This document shows, one piece after another, positions 63,060 to 64,000 of a stretch of DNA of 64,000 bases. The notes under the pieces are model-generated. The model had not been told where the DNA came from and made no database searches. It worked only from the letters and a program-made list of their open reading frames with translations. This DNA comes from Oleisolibacter albus (GTDB taxonomy: Bacteria > Pseudomonadota > Alphaproteobacteria > Azospirillales > Azospirillaceae). A program made the position numbers and the translations under genes. Position 1 is the first letter of the stretch. Every line of letters begins with the position of its first letter. The stretch is from positions 62,001 through 126,000 of the forward strand of contig NZ_QGNJ01000006.1 of assembly GCF_003336875.1 (NCBI RefSeq), written 5' to 3'.

Positions 63060-63254
63060 TCAGGCGTGCAGCCGCCGTCCGCTGGCACCCGCCTTCATCC
63101 AGCCGTCCAGCCAGGCGGCGGAGCAGTCCGGTTCCTCGGTGAAGGGGTTGTCCAGGGCGGTTTCCCCGCGGGCATGGGCGGCCATGCCCATGACATGCGC
63201 CATCAGCGCGAAGCCGGTCAGTTCGTGGCGCTCGGCAACAGCGATGGTCTGCAT
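63060..63254 (-). CDS. Ribosome modulation factor-like small protein
   Basis: 64 residues. The C-terminal half has the spaced residues of the Rmf family: an AHARGE helix, NPF, then SAAWLDGWMKAG (W-x-x-GW-x-x-A). Rmf dimerises ribosomes into inactive 100S particles in stationary phase in gammaproteobacteria; alphaproteobacterial relatives are short and poorly studied. The start at 63254 is the only Met giving the full helix. No ribosome-binding site stands out. Confidence 0.6.
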   Translation of the reverse strand: MQTIAVAERHELTGFALMAHVMGMAAHARGETALDNPFTEEPDCSAAWLDGWMKAGASGRRLHA

Positions 63255-63365
63255 GGCGTGGTTCCTCTCCCGTCAGGTGAGGGTCACGATATGATTCGGC
63301 CAGTTAACAATCTCTGATCTGGATCAATCACCGACCGGTAAATGCGCCGATCGCTGAAAAGCGAA

Positions 63366-63389
63366 GCGCCCGGTCAAGCGACCGGGCGC
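63366..63389 (-). terminator. Terminator hairpin after the phosphatase gene
   Basis: GCGCCCGGTC (63366-63375) and GACCGGGCGC (63380-63389) form a perfect 10-bp stem with a 4-base AAGC loop. Read leftward it is followed by TTCGCTTTTC, a partial T-run. It is 55 bases past the stop of the phosphatase gene. Confidence 0.7.
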
Positions 63390-63443
63390 CGCCAGCGCGG
63401 ACGGACGGCCCGCGCTGGACTATCGGTGCCGGGCCTACTGCGG

Positions 63444-64000
63444 TCAGACGCCCACGGCGCCGCCGCCCTGCTTGGTGATGGCCACCACCGAGGGGCGCGG
63501 CGGGATGCGCTCGTCGAAGTCGGGCCAGCGGGTGCCCGGATCCTCGAACTTGGCGCGCCCGCCGGACTTGGTGAAGTCCTGCACGCCGTCCACGCCGGGG
63601 TGCTGCACCGCCACGAACAGGGTGCCATCGTCGGGCGTGAAGATCGGCCCGCACATCTCCGCGCCCACCGGCACGCGGAAGAACAGGCGGCCGGTGCCAC
63701 GCATCGGTCCCTGCGTCTCCAGCGCCCAGATGCCATCGGCGGACCCGCTGGCGCGCTTCCAGTCATTGCCCTGGTCGGTGGCGATCCACAGACGGCCCTG
63801 GTGATCGACGGCGCAGTTGTCCGGGCAGCTGAACCAGCCATTGGCCGTGGTGGCCTCGTTGAAGCTGGCGCCGGTCTTGGGATCGGCCGGGTTGCCGGCC
63901 TTGACCAGGATGTTCCAGGTGAAGCGGTCGGCGGTATGGTCGCCATCGGGCGGCATCATCTCGACGATGTGACCCCAGATGTTGGCGCCGCGCGGATTGG
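63444..64000 (-). CDS. PhoX/DUF839-family alkaline phosphatase (partial, C-terminal part)
   Basis: The frame continues beyond the right edge; about 185 C-terminal residues are visible. PRGANIWGHIVEM, FSCPDNCAVDHQGRLWIATDQGND and LFVAVQHPG are typical of the DUF839/PhoX beta-propeller. PhoX enzymes are Tat-exported, Ca2+/Fe-dependent phosphatases. The C-terminus is complete and followed by a terminator hairpin. The N-terminal leader is outside the window. Confidence 0.85.
   Translation of the reverse strand, partial: NPRGANIWGHIVEMMPPDGDHTADRFTWNILVKAGNPADPKTGASFNEATTANGWFSCPDNCAVDHQGRLWIATDQGNDWKRASGSADGIWALETQGPMRGTGRLFFRVPVGAEMCGPIFTPDDGTLFVAVQHPGVDGVQDFTKSGGRAKFEDPGTRWPDFDERIPPRPSVVAITKQGGGAVGV

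Overview
The window is GC-rich chromosomal DNA, with a visibly AT-richer patch at about 18.9-22.2 kb, from an alphaproteobacterium. A Rhodospirillales member (Azospirillum/Niveispirillum-like) fits best. The evidence is lineage-typical proteins: DUF3572 and DUF2336 proteins, an LdtR-type MarR regulator, a ScfR/PccR-type regulator divergent from propionyl-CoA carboxylase, an alphaproteobacterial ribosome-modulation-factor-like protein, and a carotenoid desaturase/glycosyltransferase/acyltransferase operon beside ispH. No rRNA, tRNA or CRISPR array was recognised. Gene names rest on reading translated motifs only.

Layout. 0-2.3 kb: the 5' part of a BcsB-like exported glycan protein, divergent from a TIM-barrel glycoside hydrolase. 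2.8-11.9 kb: a TetR regulator, a tandem palindromic operator, and a co-directional cassette of cytochrome c5 lipoprotein, Tat-type lactone-oxidase-like FAD enzyme, PLP aldolase/deaminase, TonB receptor, aldehyde dehydrogenase and GPH-type symporter. It looks like an uptake and oxidation pathway of unknown substrate. 12.0 kb: DUF3572. 12.5-23.4 kb: an exopolysaccharide island in two divergent arms (O-acetyltransferase, Wzz and glycosyltransferase leftward; GHMP kinase, two epimerases, FkbM methyltransferase, GT2, Wzx flippase and AGE isomerase rightward). Its 18.9-22.2 kb core is AT-rich and probably acquired, and an IS30 remnant marks the right edge. 24-29.8 kb: a degenerate kinase-REC-HPt protein, two hypotheticals and a full hybrid histidine kinase. 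30.1-36.4 kb: a chaperone-usher fimbrial locus with spore-coat-U-type subunits, split by an amidase on the opposite strand. 36.5-39.0 kb: a small hypothetical and glgX. 39.2-45.7 kb: ispH and a four-gene carotenoid-modification operon.

46.0-54.4 kb: the propionyl-CoA assimilation locus. PccR is divergent from pccB-pccA-(Myb-like repeat protein)-methylmalonyl-CoA mutase, with TTTGCAAA-type sites in the shared promoter. The product, succinyl-CoA, is handled by SucCD, encoded nearby at 57.3-59.4 kb. Between them lie a PhyH-like oxygenase, a possible structured RNA and three small orphan proteins. 60.2-63.3 kb: galE, an LdtR-like regulator, a DUF2336 protein and an Rmf-like protein. The window ends inside a PhoX/DUF839 phosphatase gene.

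The most unusual points are the 2.8-11.9 kb oxidation cassette with its operator, the three-repeat Myb-like protein translationally coupled between pccA and the mutase gene, a perfect 32-bp palindrome upstream of the carotenoid operon, and the fimbrial locus split by an amidase gene.
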